Shown here: in pieces, positions 9,156 to 16,932 of the stretch
Position numbering within the stretch: position 1 is the first letter of the stretch
How the letters are laid out: the number at the start of each line of letters is the position of its first letter
From: Longimicrobiales bacterium
Lineage (GTDB): Bacteria; Gemmatimonadota; Gemmatimonadetes; Longimicrobiales; Gaopeijiaceae
Length of the DNA stretch: 64,000 nucleotides
Assembly (NCBI GenBank): GCA_028822645.1
Contig: JAPKDG010000001.1
Location: 1-64,000, forward strand
Direction of reading: 5' to 3'
The notes under the pieces: model-generated
Databases searched by the model: none
Told to the model about the DNA's origin: nothing
The model's input: only the letters and a program-made list of their open reading frames with translations
Translations under genes and position numbers: made by a program

Positions 9156-10883
9156 CTAAGGGTCTTTAGATTTCAGCTGGCTCAAGACAGGGACCTCTTT
9201 CAGAGCCTTTCGCTCCTTGGCGATAAGATATTGTTGTGGAATCGTGGCAAGGTTTGCCGTTGCGTAATAAAGATTCAACCCCGACGCAAAATTAAAGAAG
9301 ATGCCGGTCATCATTATGGGCATAAGCCACATCATCATTTTCATTTGCGGGTTGGGGCTGGGCATTGATCGCACTGATATCCACTGCAACAAAAACATAG
9401 ACAGGCCCATTATTACAGGCAAAATGTATAAGGGGTCAGCCGCAGACAGGTTCGGCAACCAAAGGAAACTTTCTCCCCGCAGTTGAATTGTTTTTTGAAA
9501 TACAAAAAATAGCGTTATCAGGACTGGCCAAGGGAGAAGCATAGGGAGGCAGCCCGCCATCGGATTAAACCCATGGTCTTTGTAAAGTTTCATCATTTCT
9601 TTTTGGAGCTTTTCCGGCTGGTCTTTATATTTTTTCTGGATGTCCTGAAGGAGGGGCTGCACGGCCATGTTTTTCATCTGTGCCCTCATCGCCCTCTGGT
9701 TGATAGGGTAAAGAAGTAGTCGCATGAAACATCCGAAAAGAATCAATATCCATCCATAGCCCATATTCAACTTGTCGTGGAGGAGATTAAATATGTACAG
9801 CACCCCCGTCACAACGGGACGCACTACTAGTCGCATCCAGCGATATCCATAGGGGTTTGCCTCTTCCAGTTCGTTACCATAGGAGGCCAACAGCGGTCTC
9901 TCTTGGGGGCCCAAAAAGACCCTATATTCAACCGTTCCATTGCCAGGAACTTCCTGTGCAATTGAAATCTCTGCTCGATCTTCTCCAGGAGCTGGCGCAA
10001 TCGACACTTCCCCCAAATAGTCTTTAGTCTCTGTCTGTCCCTGTCCAGGCAAAATAGCAAAGATGAAGTATTTGCTCTTTAGGGCTAACCACTCGAAGGG
10101 ACCCTGGAGGGACTCTTCTTCGTCAATCTTTCTAAAATACTCCGATTGTATGCCATCCGAACTGTGCTTAGCTGCGTATCCAAGTACTCGAGACTCCTCT
10201 GCCACCCTCCGCTCGTTGTAGGCCAGTCCAACACCCATTTCGGTAATAAGCACAGCTCTGTCGACCCCTGGTCCAGACATCGAAGTCGTTGCTGCAACCT
10301 CATAGGAGCTTGGATCAAACTCATAAGTCGTAGTCATAGAGAAGGCGCCTGAAGGGTGTGTATAGGTAAAAGCTAAAGACTTTGGTTCGCCTCCTTCTTC
10401 CAGTGTTATTCCTCCCTCGGGTACCACCTGGTAAATCGCTTCTGCAAGGTCCAACTCCCCGTCCGACACTTCTATCCTAGATCCAAGAGCACCTGGGCCG
10501 TCTTGGGCCAACAACTCCACTACACCTTCTTGGTAAAAATTAGAAAAATTAGACAGCTTGGCAGAGACAAGTCGTGCCCCTACAGTACTGAATGTCATGT
10601 CATATAACGGGCCTAACACCCCTACTGTGTGCCCGTCTCTTGTCAGTGGAACGGGGCTGGTGAAGGGGTCGGGAGCCGACTCTTCACCAGGCTGGCTTTG
10701 GTCCCGAGGAAGTCTCTCTTGGGGGAAAAGTTCTGTTTCTCTTGCTTCGAGAGATGGGTCCGCCAACTCTTGCTCTTGAGATAAGGATTCCTCTGGAAGG
10801 ATTGGAGGAAAAAGTTTATTTGTTGTAAAAAGGACTAGAATCATAAGGCTAACTGCCAATAGAAATCTTGATTGCTGGTTCAT
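9156..10883 (-). CDS. yidC: Membrane protein insertase YidC
   Basis: 575 residues with the Gram-negative layout: N-terminal TM (about residues 7-24), an acidic Pro/Glu-rich linker, a large periplasmic P1 beta domain (about 60-330), then five C-terminal TM segments with the conserved core (NLLHDKLNMGYGWILILF; QKKYKDQPEKLQKEMMKLYKDHGFNPMAGC cytoplasmic hairpin). It inserts inner-membrane proteins alone or with SecYEG. The P1 domain supports a diderm host. It lies 13 bp after yidD in the rpmH-rnpA-yidD-yidC order. Confidence 0.96.
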   Translation of the reverse strand: MNQQSRFLLAVSLMILVLFTTNKLFPPILPEESLSQEQELADPSLEARETELFPQERLPRDQSQPGEESAPDPFTSPVPLTRDGHTVGVLGPLYDMTFSTVGARLVSAKLSNFSNFYQEGVVELLAQDGPGALGSRIEVSDGELDLAEAIYQVVPEGGITLEEGGEPKSLAFTYTHPSGAFSMTTTYEFDPSSYEVAATTSMSGPGVDRAVLITEMGVGLAYNERRVAEESRVLGYAAKHSSDGIQSEYFRKIDEEESLQGPFEWLALKSKYFIFAILPGQGQTETKDYLGEVSIAPAPGEDRAEISIAQEVPGNGTVEYRVFLGPQERPLLASYGNELEEANPYGYRWMRLVVRPVVTGVLYIFNLLHDKLNMGYGWILILFGCFMRLLLYPINQRAMRAQMKNMAVQPLLQDIQKKYKDQPEKLQKEMMKLYKDHGFNPMAGCLPMLLPWPVLITLFFVFQKTIQLRGESFLWLPNLSAADPLYILPVIMGLSMFLLQWISVRSMPSPNPQMKMMMWLMPIMMTGIFFNFASGLNLYYATANLATIPQQYLIAKERKALKEVPVLSQLKSKDP

Positions 10884-10896
10884 AGCCGTCTCTCTT

Positions 10897-11121
10897 TTAA
10901 CCTACTGGCGGGACGGGATCATAGCCGTCTTTTCCATTTACTGGTTGGCATCGCAACAGCCTCTTTATGCCTAGGGCTAGTCCTTGCCATGGACCATGTC
11001 GCTCAACAGCCAACTTGGTGTACTCAGAACAGCTTGGTTGAAATCGACAACAGGGAATAAAAAATGGCGAGATGCCCTTCTGATAGAAACTAATAGCCCT
11101 AATTATCAGGTGCTGGAACAT
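10897..11121 (-). CDS. yidD: Membrane protein insertion efficiency factor YidD
   Basis: 74 residues. Family signature ISFYQKGISPFF, then CCRFQPSCSEYTKLAVERHG and RLLRCQPVNGKDGYDPVP, including the conserved cysteines. It is a small amphipathic inner-membrane-associated protein that assists YidC-dependent insertion. The start lies inside the end of rnpA (16-nt overlap), the usual arrangement, suggesting coupled translation. Confidence 0.93.
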   Translation of the reverse strand: MFQHLIIRAISFYQKGISPFFIPCCRFQPSCSEYTKLAVERHGPWQGLALGIKRLLRCQPVNGKDGYDPVPPVG

Positions 11122-11513
11122 ATGGCCCTTAATGCCTCTTTCGCTTCAGATTCTAACCAGGAAAAATCACTCCTATATGCTTTTTTCTTTGCTCTAATCA
11201 ATATGTCCAGCCTTCTGTTCTGTTTTCTTAGGTTGGGCAGCAGGTTAGTCCTAGCTATCTCTTTTAGCCTTCTTTTAACTAGGTTTCTTTGGACATTATT
11301 CTGCCCATGCTTAGCGACTATAATGCCCACCCGGGGGCGTGTTCCACTCGAAGGCATCGCCAACAGATCTAATACCTCAGTCCGTTCACGTCGCACTCCA
11401 GGGCCGAAGAAGCGCCGTATATCTTTGGTTTTACTGACCTTGTCGGCAGGGGTAATCCGCAGAGAGGAAGTTCCTTTATTTATTGCTTGCGAATCTTTGA
11501 AGTTGATTCTCAT
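11106..11513 (-). CDS. rnpA: Ribonuclease P protein component
   Basis: 135 residues. The RNR signature region is recognisable as RNLVKRRLKEIAR, preceded by VGIIVAKHGQNNVQ. It is the protein cofactor of RNase P, which matures the 5' ends of tRNAs. The start is 10 bp after the rpmH stop, and the 3' end overlaps yidD. The N-terminal 35 residues or so are a little longer than in E. coli. Confidence 0.93.
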   Translation of the reverse strand: MRINFKDSQAINKGTSSLRITPADKVSKTKDIRRFFGPGVRRERTEVLDLLAMPSSGTRPRVGIIVAKHGQNNVQRNLVKRRLKEIARTNLLPNLRKQNRRLDILIRAKKKAYRSDFSWLESEAKEALRAICSST

Positions 11514-11523
11514 CTAACGCTTT

Positions 11524-11673
11524 CTACTTTGTACCAATCTTTACAACTAAGCGGGAGCGACCTCGTGACCGGCGCCTTGCCAGGGTCTGTCTGCCTCCAC
11601 GGGTTTTCATTCTCTTGCGAAAGCCGTGTTTGTTGACCCGCTTCCGGTTGCGGGGTCTGTATGTGGGTTTCAT
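11524..11673 (-). CDS. rpmH: 50S ribosomal protein L34
   Basis: The minus strand from ATG at 11671-11673 to TAG at 11524-11526 encodes 49 residues beginning [18 protein letters not shown]. It has the L34 core ([26 protein letters not shown]) and a short extension ending KIGTK. It is first in the rpmH-rnpA-yidD-yidC-mnmE-mnmG run and divergent from dnaA, the classic origin arrangement. Confidence 0.96.
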   Translation of the reverse strand: MKPTYRPRNRKRVNKHGFRKRMKTRGGRQTLARRRSRGRSRLVVKIGTK

Positions 11674-11700
11674 AAGGTTGGGGCCTTTTTTCTTTTTGAG

Positions 11701-11750
11701 CTCTTAAAGTTTAGCTAGGGAAGATATTTAAGAGCGCTGGTACGGGTCAA
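11701..11750 (-). promoter_or_regulatory. Predicted rpmH promoter embedded in an inverted repeat
   Basis: On the minus strand TTGACC (11745-11750) and TATCTT (11721-11726) are separated by 18 nt, a good sigma70-type pair. One arm of an inverted repeat, TTTAAGAG at 11727-11734, fills the spacer next to the -10. The other arm, CTCTTAAA at 11701-11708, lies near the start of transcription. The arms extend to 9 bp with flanking G/C. The layout suggests an operator, but no cognate regulator is identified. Confidence 0.5.
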
Positions 11751-11778
11751 GGCTGTGGCAACTAGACGCGACTGGAAA

Positions 11779-11807
11779 TTGACTTTTCCACAATTCGATT
11801 CTAGCGT
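11779..11807 (+). promoter_or_regulatory. Predicted dnaA promoter with a DnaA box in the spacer
   Basis: TTGACT at 11779-11784 and a weak TAGCGT at 11802-11807 are 17 nt apart. The DnaA-box variant TTTTCCACA at 11784-11792 overlaps the -35/spacer, which fits autoregulation by DnaA. A start site near 11814 would place the upstream TTG at 11810 outside the transcript, supporting the ATG at 11867 as the dnaA start. Confidence 0.45.
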
Positions 11808-11866
11808 CCTTGTCCAGCAAAGTGCAATCTATCCTGCTAGTCTTTAATTCTTGTCAAAAGGAGTTC

Positions 11867-13240
11867 ATGGAGTTCACAGCCGAAGAACTGTGGTCAAAGG
11901 TTCTAGAAAATGCTCGCACACAGATTCAAGGGCAAACCTACCGTACCTGGCTGGCTGACACCTCAGCAAAAAGCCTAACCGACTCCGGCCTTATTGTGGA
12001 AGTCGCCAGCCAATTTCACGTTGAATGGATTAGTGAAAAATATGGAAAGGTGCTGACCGAGGTTGCGCAAGGCGTTGTAGGTAGGACCTTAACTCTCCAG
12101 TTTCACCCTCGATCACCCTCGTCTCCCTTGGCTATTCTTGAGCCAGAGCCAGAGGAAATGCCATCGTTGTTTTCCCCCCAAAACTTAAATTCCTCTCCTT
12201 CCGGCAAGCCGGCCCTAAACGAAAAATATTTGTTCTCTCGTTTTGTGGTCGGCAACGACAATCAGCTGGCTTCCGCTGCCTGCAAGGCTGTGGCCTCTAA
12301 TCCCTCTCGAATGTATAACCCGTTATTTTTATATGGTGGGGTTGGACTTGGGAAAACTCACTTAATGCATGCTATTGGGAATGAAGTGCTTAGCAACAAC
12401 CGCCTTGCCAAGGTTGCTTATGTAACCACCGAGAAATTCACCAACGAACTGATAATGGCCATTCGGGATGGATCTACCGCGAACTTTAGAGCTCGTTATA
12501 GAGAAAAAGACCTTCTTCTGGTGGATGACGTACAGTTTCTTAAGGGCAAAGAACGCACCCAGGAAGAATTTTTTCACACCTTTAACACCCTCTATGATGC
12601 CCACAAGCAGGTTGTGTTGACCAGTGATCGACCACCCAAGGAAATTCCCGGATTGGAGGAGAGGCTTATTTCCCGTTTTGCTTGGGGACTTGTGACAGAC
12701 ATTATGCCGCCGGACTATGAAACCCGACTGGCTATTCTGAAGAAGAAGTCCGAAGACGAAGGACTAGATCTAGATGAAGGTGTTAGCGACTTTATCGCTC
12801 GCTCCTGCACTTCTTCGATTAGGGAGCTAGAGGGAGCCCTTATAAAACTCATGGCGTTCGCTTCTGTTGCCAACAAGAGCATCAGCGTGGACCTGGCCAG
12901 AACGGCCCTAAGGGGGACTTTTGGATATGGTCCTGGGTCCGCAGGAGGGCTTCTGACCCCCGAAATGATTAGGCAGACCGTGGCCCTGCGCTGGAGGGTC
13001 AGCGAGGAGGCACTTGCCTCCAAAAGGCGAAGTAAAGATTTGGCGGTTCCCCGCCAGGTAGCCATGTATCTAATAAAAACCCTCCTAGACTACCCACTTG
13101 TCGCCATAGGTAGGGTTTTCGGAGACAGAGACCACTCAACGGTCATTCATTCTATAAAAAAGGTAGAGCAAACCCTTGAAAAAGATTCCACTTTTCGACG
13201 AATCGTTGAGGCTGTCCAAGATGAACTTAAAGAGAAATAG
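11867..13240 (+). CDS. dnaA: Chromosomal replication initiator DnaA
   Basis: 457 residues from ATG at 11867. The frame stays open up to a TTG at 11810, but AAGGAG precedes this ATG and domain I then begins normally (MEFTAEELWSKVLENAR). Domain I is followed by a short variable domain II. AAA+ domain III begins NEKYLFSRFVVGNDNQLA, with Walker A GGVGLGKTHL and Walker B LLLVDDVQFL. Domain IV carries the DnaA signature GDRDHSTVIHSIKKVE. ATP-DnaA binds boxes in the adjacent oriC and melts the unwinding element. Confidence 0.97.
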   Translation: MEFTAEELWSKVLENARTQIQGQTYRTWLADTSAKSLTDSGLIVEVASQFHVEWISEKYGKVLTEVAQGVVGRTLTLQFHPRSPSSPLAILEPEPEEMPSLFSPQNLNSSPSGKPALNEKYLFSRFVVGNDNQLASAACKAVASNPSRMYNPLFLYGGVGLGKTHLMHAIGNEVLSNNRLAKVAYVTTEKFTNELIMAIRDGSTANFRARYREKDLLLVDDVQFLKGKERTQEEFFHTFNTLYDAHKQVVLTSDRPPKEIPGLEERLISRFAWGLVTDIMPPDYETRLAILKKKSEDEGLDLDEGVSDFIARSCTSSIRELEGALIKLMAFASVANKSISVDLARTALRGTFGYGPGSAGGLLTPEMIRQTVALRWRVSEEALASKRRSKDLAVPRQVAMYLIKTLLDYPLVAIGRVFGDRDHSTVIHSIKKVEQTLEKDSTFRRIVEAVQDELKEK

Positions 13241-13484
13241 GTCTGTTTATAACTCCACGGAAAACCTTTGTTTTTCTATTGGGTTTTCCACAAAAACTTT
13301 CATAGCAATCTTCTCCACTTTTTATCCACACTTTATAAAAACACCTAACCCCAACGTTTAAATACACAAAATAGGCTTTTCAACAAAAAGACCATTACTA
13401 CTACTACTATATTTATTATATAGTGTTATTTAGAATAAGTATGTATTGTAGATAACTACTCCCCATCAACTCTCTGGAGGATGA
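13241..13484. other. oriC: Replication origin oriC (DnaA boxes, DnaA-trios, AT-rich unwinding element)
   Basis: The dnaA-dnaN gap holds a perfect DnaA box TTATCCACA at 13322-13330, the variant TTTTCCACA at 13284-13292 and a weaker TTTTCAACA at 13377-13385. Directly after the last box comes GACC and then four CTA repeats (13398-13409). On the complementary strand these read as 3'-GAT DnaA-trios. They run into an AT-only/AT-rich tract (13410-13440) suited to strand opening. This box - GC - trio - AT-tract order matches the basal unwinding system described for Bacillus. Gene strand and base composition also switch here. Confidence 0.88.
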
Positions 13485-14621
13485 ATGGACTGTATAATCA
13501 CCCGACAAAACTTTCATGCTGGATTAACAGCAGTGTCAGCAGGAATTCCCACCAAAACGACCTTGCCAGTACTGTCGAATATCCTTTTTGACGCGGTGAG
13601 CGATGGGGTATGGATGATCGGTACAGACTTAGATGTAGTTATAAAGAAATGGATACCTGCAGAAGTAAAAGCTCCCGGTGACTTAACGGCTCCAGGTAAA
13701 AAGCTACAGGAAATCGTAAAAGAGCTTCCAGATAAAATGGTGGGGATGAAATCTAGGGGTGACCAGCTAGAGCTTTCATGTGGTAAAAGCAACTTTAAGT
13801 TAAACGGCATACCCTCCCATGAATTTCCAACACTTCCCGAAATGGATTTTAGTTCGGCCTGGAAAGTAAAAGGTGAGGATCTTCATAGTTTAATTAAGAA
13901 TACTTCTTTTGCTGTGTCTACCGAGGAAAGCAGACCTATTTTAAATGGGGTTTTGTGGGAAATTAGGGATGGACAAATGCGAATGGTAGCAACAAATGGA
14001 CACCGTTTAGCTAGAATGGGGGTTCCCGCCAAAGTAGAAGGTGCGCCCAATCAAGATTTTATAGTTCCGCCATTAGCCTTACAACAAGTACAGAGACTTT
14101 TTGATAGGTCAGACGATATAGAAGTGTCAAATAGTGGTAACCACCTAGGCTTCCGAACAAAAGACACTGAAGTATACACAAGACTAATAGATGGAACCTA
14201 TCCAAACTACGAGCAAGTACTACCTAAGGATAACGATAAGGTCGCTGTGGTTAACAAAAGTGAATTGGCAGCATCCCTAAGGAGAATGGCCGTAGTCGCC
14301 AGTGATCAGACCAAAAGAATAAGAATGTCTTTTACCAAGTCAGACCAAGGTGAAGGGAGTGTCCACCTCAGTGTGTTAACTCCAGACCTAGGGGAGGGGA
14401 GCGACGAGATGGAACTTATAAGCTATGAAGGAGAAGGTTTGGAAATAGGATTCAATGCAACCTACTTCCTAGAGGTCTTGAGATATATGCCAACAGAATC
14501 AGTACAGATGGCATTTAGTGCTCCAGAAAAAGCAGCTACGATAGTCCCAGATTATCAAAATAAAGAAAAAAAAGCAGAAGACTATATTTGTCTTGTAATG
14601 CCCCTTAGGCTTATAGACTAG
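13485..14621 (+). CDS. dnaN: DNA polymerase III sliding clamp (beta subunit)
   Basis: 378 residues, standard length, with the three repeated clamp domains. Recognisable segments are ISAGIP-like AVSAGIPTKTTLPVLSNI near the N-terminus, ATNGHRLA in the middle, LIDGTYPNYEQVLP, and a C-terminal end CLVMPLRL. It tethers polymerase III to DNA. CTGGAGG at 13474-13480 precedes the ATG by 4 nt. recF and gyrB, which often follow, are absent; the 3' end overlaps convergent pyrE by 11 bp. Confidence 0.96.
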   Translation: MDCIITRQNFHAGLTAVSAGIPTKTTLPVLSNILFDAVSDGVWMIGTDLDVVIKKWIPAEVKAPGDLTAPGKKLQEIVKELPDKMVGMKSRGDQLELSCGKSNFKLNGIPSHEFPTLPEMDFSSAWKVKGEDLHSLIKNTSFAVSTEESRPILNGVLWEIRDGQMRMVATNGHRLARMGVPAKVEGAPNQDFIVPPLALQQVQRLFDRSDDIEVSNSGNHLGFRTKDTEVYTRLIDGTYPNYEQVLPKDNDKVAVVNKSELAASLRRMAVVASDQTKRIRMSFTKSDQGEGSVHLSVLTPDLGEGSDEMELISYEGEGLEIGFNATYFLEVLRYMPTESVQMAFSAPEKAATIVPDYQNKEKKAEDYICLVMPLRLID

Positions 14622-15177
14622 AGCGCTTTTGTTGTTGTAAAAGATGGGTTTTAGTAAAAATTGCCTCAAAGGGTAGTTCTTTCTCAAGCTTAGCCCTTCC
14701 CCCTTCTTCTCTGTCCACCAAACATAAAACTCCGACAACACACATGTCCGCACTTCTAATAGCTTCGATAGCTTGAAAAGCGCTCTTCCCTGTAGTAACT
14801 ATGTCCTCCAGTACAACTACATTTGCGCCAGTCGGCACACCTCCTTCGATTTGTCGCCCAGTTCCGTGCCTCTTGGCCTCTTTTCTGACCGTAAACCCAT
14901 CTAGGGTTGGGCCAGTGTGCCCAAAGGAGTGATGAGCGATAGCGTAGGCAACGGGATCGGCGCCAAGGGTGAGACCTCCTACATGTGTAGGGTTCCAACC
15001 TGTTTCTAGGATGCGGTCATAGCAGACTTTTCCAATTAACGTCTGACCTTCAGCTGTCATTGTGGTTTTTCTGGCGTCAATGTAGTAGGACGAAGTTGCA
15101 CCACTTGAAAGGGTGAAACTCCCTGTTTTTACAGATCGCCCCAAGAGAAGGCTCTGTAGTCGAAGTACCTCATTCAT
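14611..15177 (-). CDS. pyrE: Orotate phosphoribosyltransferase
   Basis: 188 residues. The PRPP-binding loop VVVLEDIVTTGKSA lies at about residues 120-133, with FTLSSGATSSYYIDARK at 21-37 and GGLTLGADPVAYAIA at 67-81. It converts orotate and PRPP to OMP in pyrimidine synthesis. The Shine-Dalgarno sequence GAGGAGA lies inside the last codons of the upstream thioesterase (3-bp gap), so the two are likely co-translated. It is convergent with dnaN, overlapping by 11 bp. Confidence 0.95.
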   Translation of the reverse strand: MNEVLRLQSLLLGRSVKTGSFTLSSGATSSYYIDARKTTMTAEGQTLIGKVCYDRILETGWNPTHVGGLTLGADPVAYAIAHHSFGHTGPTLDGFTVRKEAKRHGTGRQIEGGVPTGANVVVLEDIVTTGKSAFQAIEAIRSADMCVVGVLCLVDREEGGRAKLEKELPFEAIFTKTHLLQQQKRSSL

Positions 15178-15180
15178 ATA

Positions 15181-15636
15181 TTATCTCCTCACGCGTGTTT
15201 TAGGCCCCTCTGTAGCTCCGAGGACCTCCCTACTGTGCTGTTCTGCTATTTCGGTGGGCATTCTACAAGGAGAGCCATCTTTGGAAACCCAAACAGCGAC
15301 AACTCGAGCCTTGGCTACAAGCACGGACTTGCCAGCTCTCTCAGAAGATTCTGTTCTGGCTTCTTGGCAGAAGGTCAGGCTAGTTCTCTTTAGTTTCTCC
15401 AGGACAGTCTTAATCTGAAGAGTGTCTTCAAAAAAGACTTGAGACAGGTAGTCAATTTCTAGGCGAACGACGTATATCTTAAGCCCGTTGTCCAGCATTT
15501 TCCGGCGGGAAATCCCGTAAGAGTCCAAGGTGTCGAACCTGGCTTTCTCGAAGTAGTTGAGATAAACGGCGTGATTCACATGTCCGTAGGAATCTAGCTC
15601 GTAGGAGCGCACCTTAAGTACGGTTTCGGGCGTCAT
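15181..15636 (-). CDS. YbgC/4HBT-type hotdog acyl-CoA thioesterase
   Basis: 151 residues from ATG at 15634-15636, beginning MTPETVLKVRSYELDSYGHVNHA. The frame is open for 69 more codons upstream, but that part overlaps the PAS gene and has no thioesterase features. The 4HBT hallmark is DSYGHVNHAVYLNYFEKAR with the catalytic Asp; the rest follows the hotdog strand pattern (VVRLEIDYLSQVFFEDTLQIKT). It probably hydrolyses an acyl-CoA or acyl-ACP; the substrate is not evident. It sits 7 bp after the PAS gene and 3 bp before pyrE. Confidence 0.88.
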   Translation of the reverse strand: MTPETVLKVRSYELDSYGHVNHAVYLNYFEKARFDTLDSYGISRRKMLDNGLKIYVVRLEIDYLSQVFFEDTLQIKTVLEKLKRTSLTFCQEARTESSERAGKSVLVAKARVVAVWVSKDGSPCRMPTEIAEQHSREVLGATEGPKTRVRR

Positions 15637-15643
15637 TATGTTT

Positions 15644-16681
15644 CTAGTGGTGTGCCGACGGGGGCTGGAAGAGGAACTCAGTTTGGTTGGAGGAAGGGCG
15701 GGGCTTCCTTCGTCTGGATACAATTCTAGCTTTTCGGGTGGGAGTGGCCTGACGGCCCGAGGACAAGCTGGAAAACAGGTCTCGCTGCTTTTCAGGCCTG
15801 CCAGGTTGCAAGGAGTAGGGGAGGACCCCTGGGCGTGTCTCAAGAGTGAGTGAAACCCCCTCCATAGAAGGTGCGATCAAGACATCAACCCATGGCCCAC
15901 CAAGCTCCGGCTGCCGTCTGACTTGGGCTGTGCCACCACCACGAAGAGTTTTTCGGATTTCTGCTACGAGGGTGGGATCTCCGAGCCATCCTGCGGTTGG
16001 GGAAAGAGGGTGGCCAAGAAGGTGCCTCTCCTCGACTCCTTTTCCCAACAAGGCCAGAGCCCCAGGGCTAAGGGCGGTGGGACACAAGTGCTTGTCTATG
16101 TGGACAATCCGAACTTGGGTGGCAGAGAAGACTCCATATATGGGGGAGACCTTAGCGGGCCGTGAAGGCAGGATTGTTTTGGCTGTGAAGGTGTTTTCCT
16201 GGCTGAGCTCAGTGACGTCGACAAAGTATTCAATTCTTATCCCTTCTAGGTTTCCTCCTTCAAACAAAGCAGTTGTATGAAGCAATCTCAGGGGTTCAGA
16301 GCAATGGCTAACGCTAAGGTTGACTTCTAGCGGGGACTGATTGCCGAAGACAGGGCCTTGGGCGAGGTTGGCTTCTAACTGGCCAGGCTCCTCTATGCGT
16401 GCTGACAGTGATTTTCTGAACAGGGTCGTGATACGCCTTCCTACAACCTCCTGGGGGCTGATGCTAAAAAACTTACAAAAAGCGTCGTTACACCCCAGGA
16501 CATGGCGATCGAGGCCGATTACTAGGGTTCCAACAAAAGGACCTTGTGGTTGTATCAAGTCTTGGAGGCACCCTGCAGGGACTTGAGTTTCGGGGCCAGC
16601 AACTTTATCGGACTTTTTGAGCCGATAGAAGCAGAATGCGACAAGCCCAAAAAGGGACCCGGCGAGAATCAGTGGGTCCAC
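15644..16681 (-). CDS. Membrane-anchored PAS-domain protein without output domain
   Basis: 345 residues from a GTG start. One N-terminal TM (about residues 3-19) is followed by a PAS domain at about 48-160 (LVIGLDRHVLGCNDAFCKFFSISPQEVVGRRITTLF). A second, more divergent PAS-like region spans about 185-285, and a Pro/Arg/Ser-rich tail follows. I see no histidine-kinase, GGDEF, EAL or HTH domain. It may be a sensor that works through protein contacts. The start codon sits inside an 18-bp perfect palindrome (16674-16691). It is first in an apparent PAS - thioesterase - pyrE unit. Confidence 0.7.
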   Translation of the reverse strand: MDPLILAGSLFGLVAFCFYRLKKSDKVAGPETQVPAGCLQDLIQPQGPFVGTLVIGLDRHVLGCNDAFCKFFSISPQEVVGRRITTLFRKSLSARIEEPGQLEANLAQGPVFGNQSPLEVNLSVSHCSEPLRLLHTTALFEGGNLEGIRIEYFVDVTELSQENTFTAKTILPSRPAKVSPIYGVFSATQVRIVHIDKHLCPTALSPGALALLGKGVEERHLLGHPLSPTAGWLGDPTLVAEIRKTLRGGGTAQVRRQPELGGPWVDVLIAPSMEGVSLTLETRPGVLPYSLQPGRPEKQRDLFSSLSSGRQATPTRKARIVSRRRKPRPSSNQTEFLFQPPSAHH

Positions 16682-16691
16682 TAGTGGACCC
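16674..16691 (-). promoter_or_regulatory. 18-bp perfect palindrome spanning the PAS-gene start codon
   Basis: GGGTCCACTAGTGGACCC is perfectly self-complementary. On the minus strand the GTG start (16679-16681) lies in one arm and the Shine-Dalgarno-like AGGGG (16690-16694) overlaps the other. In RNA the arms would pair, burying both the ribosome site and start codon. It could also be a protein-binding operator. The rest of the 16692-16932 gap shows no RNA gene or ORF I can support. Confidence 0.5.
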
Positions 16692-16932
16692 CTAGCCAGC
16701 AGGCTGGGACAATGGCGAGTCCAGTTAAATCTACCAATGGAAGCATGCTCCCCCTCCCAATCTCGTCTTGCTTAGATGAGTCGGAATAGATTTATAACTC
16801 CTATCAGTCCATATGACCAGAAACGCGAGCTGTGATCAAGGTAAGCTTGACGGTAAGAACCCTGTTAATGCAAGGAAAACTATGGAAACAAAGGGCAGTA
16901 AACACGTGCAGCCTGGTGCCAAAATGCCGCCC

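Noticed and set aside
11810-11866. N-terminal extension of DnaA from a TTG
   Set aside because: No conserved DnaA sequence in the extra 19 residues, and the predicted promoter places the TTG upstream of the transcript; ATG at 11867 has AAGGAG.
15637-15843. 69-codon N-terminal extension of the thioesterase
   Set aside because: It lies in the PAS coding region, is Pro/Ser-rich and has no hotdog features; the thioesterase starts naturally at 15636.
16692-16932. Possible small RNA (SRP, 6S or tmRNA) in the gap upstream of the PAS gene
   Set aside because: None of the conserved cores of these RNAs is visible on either strand.
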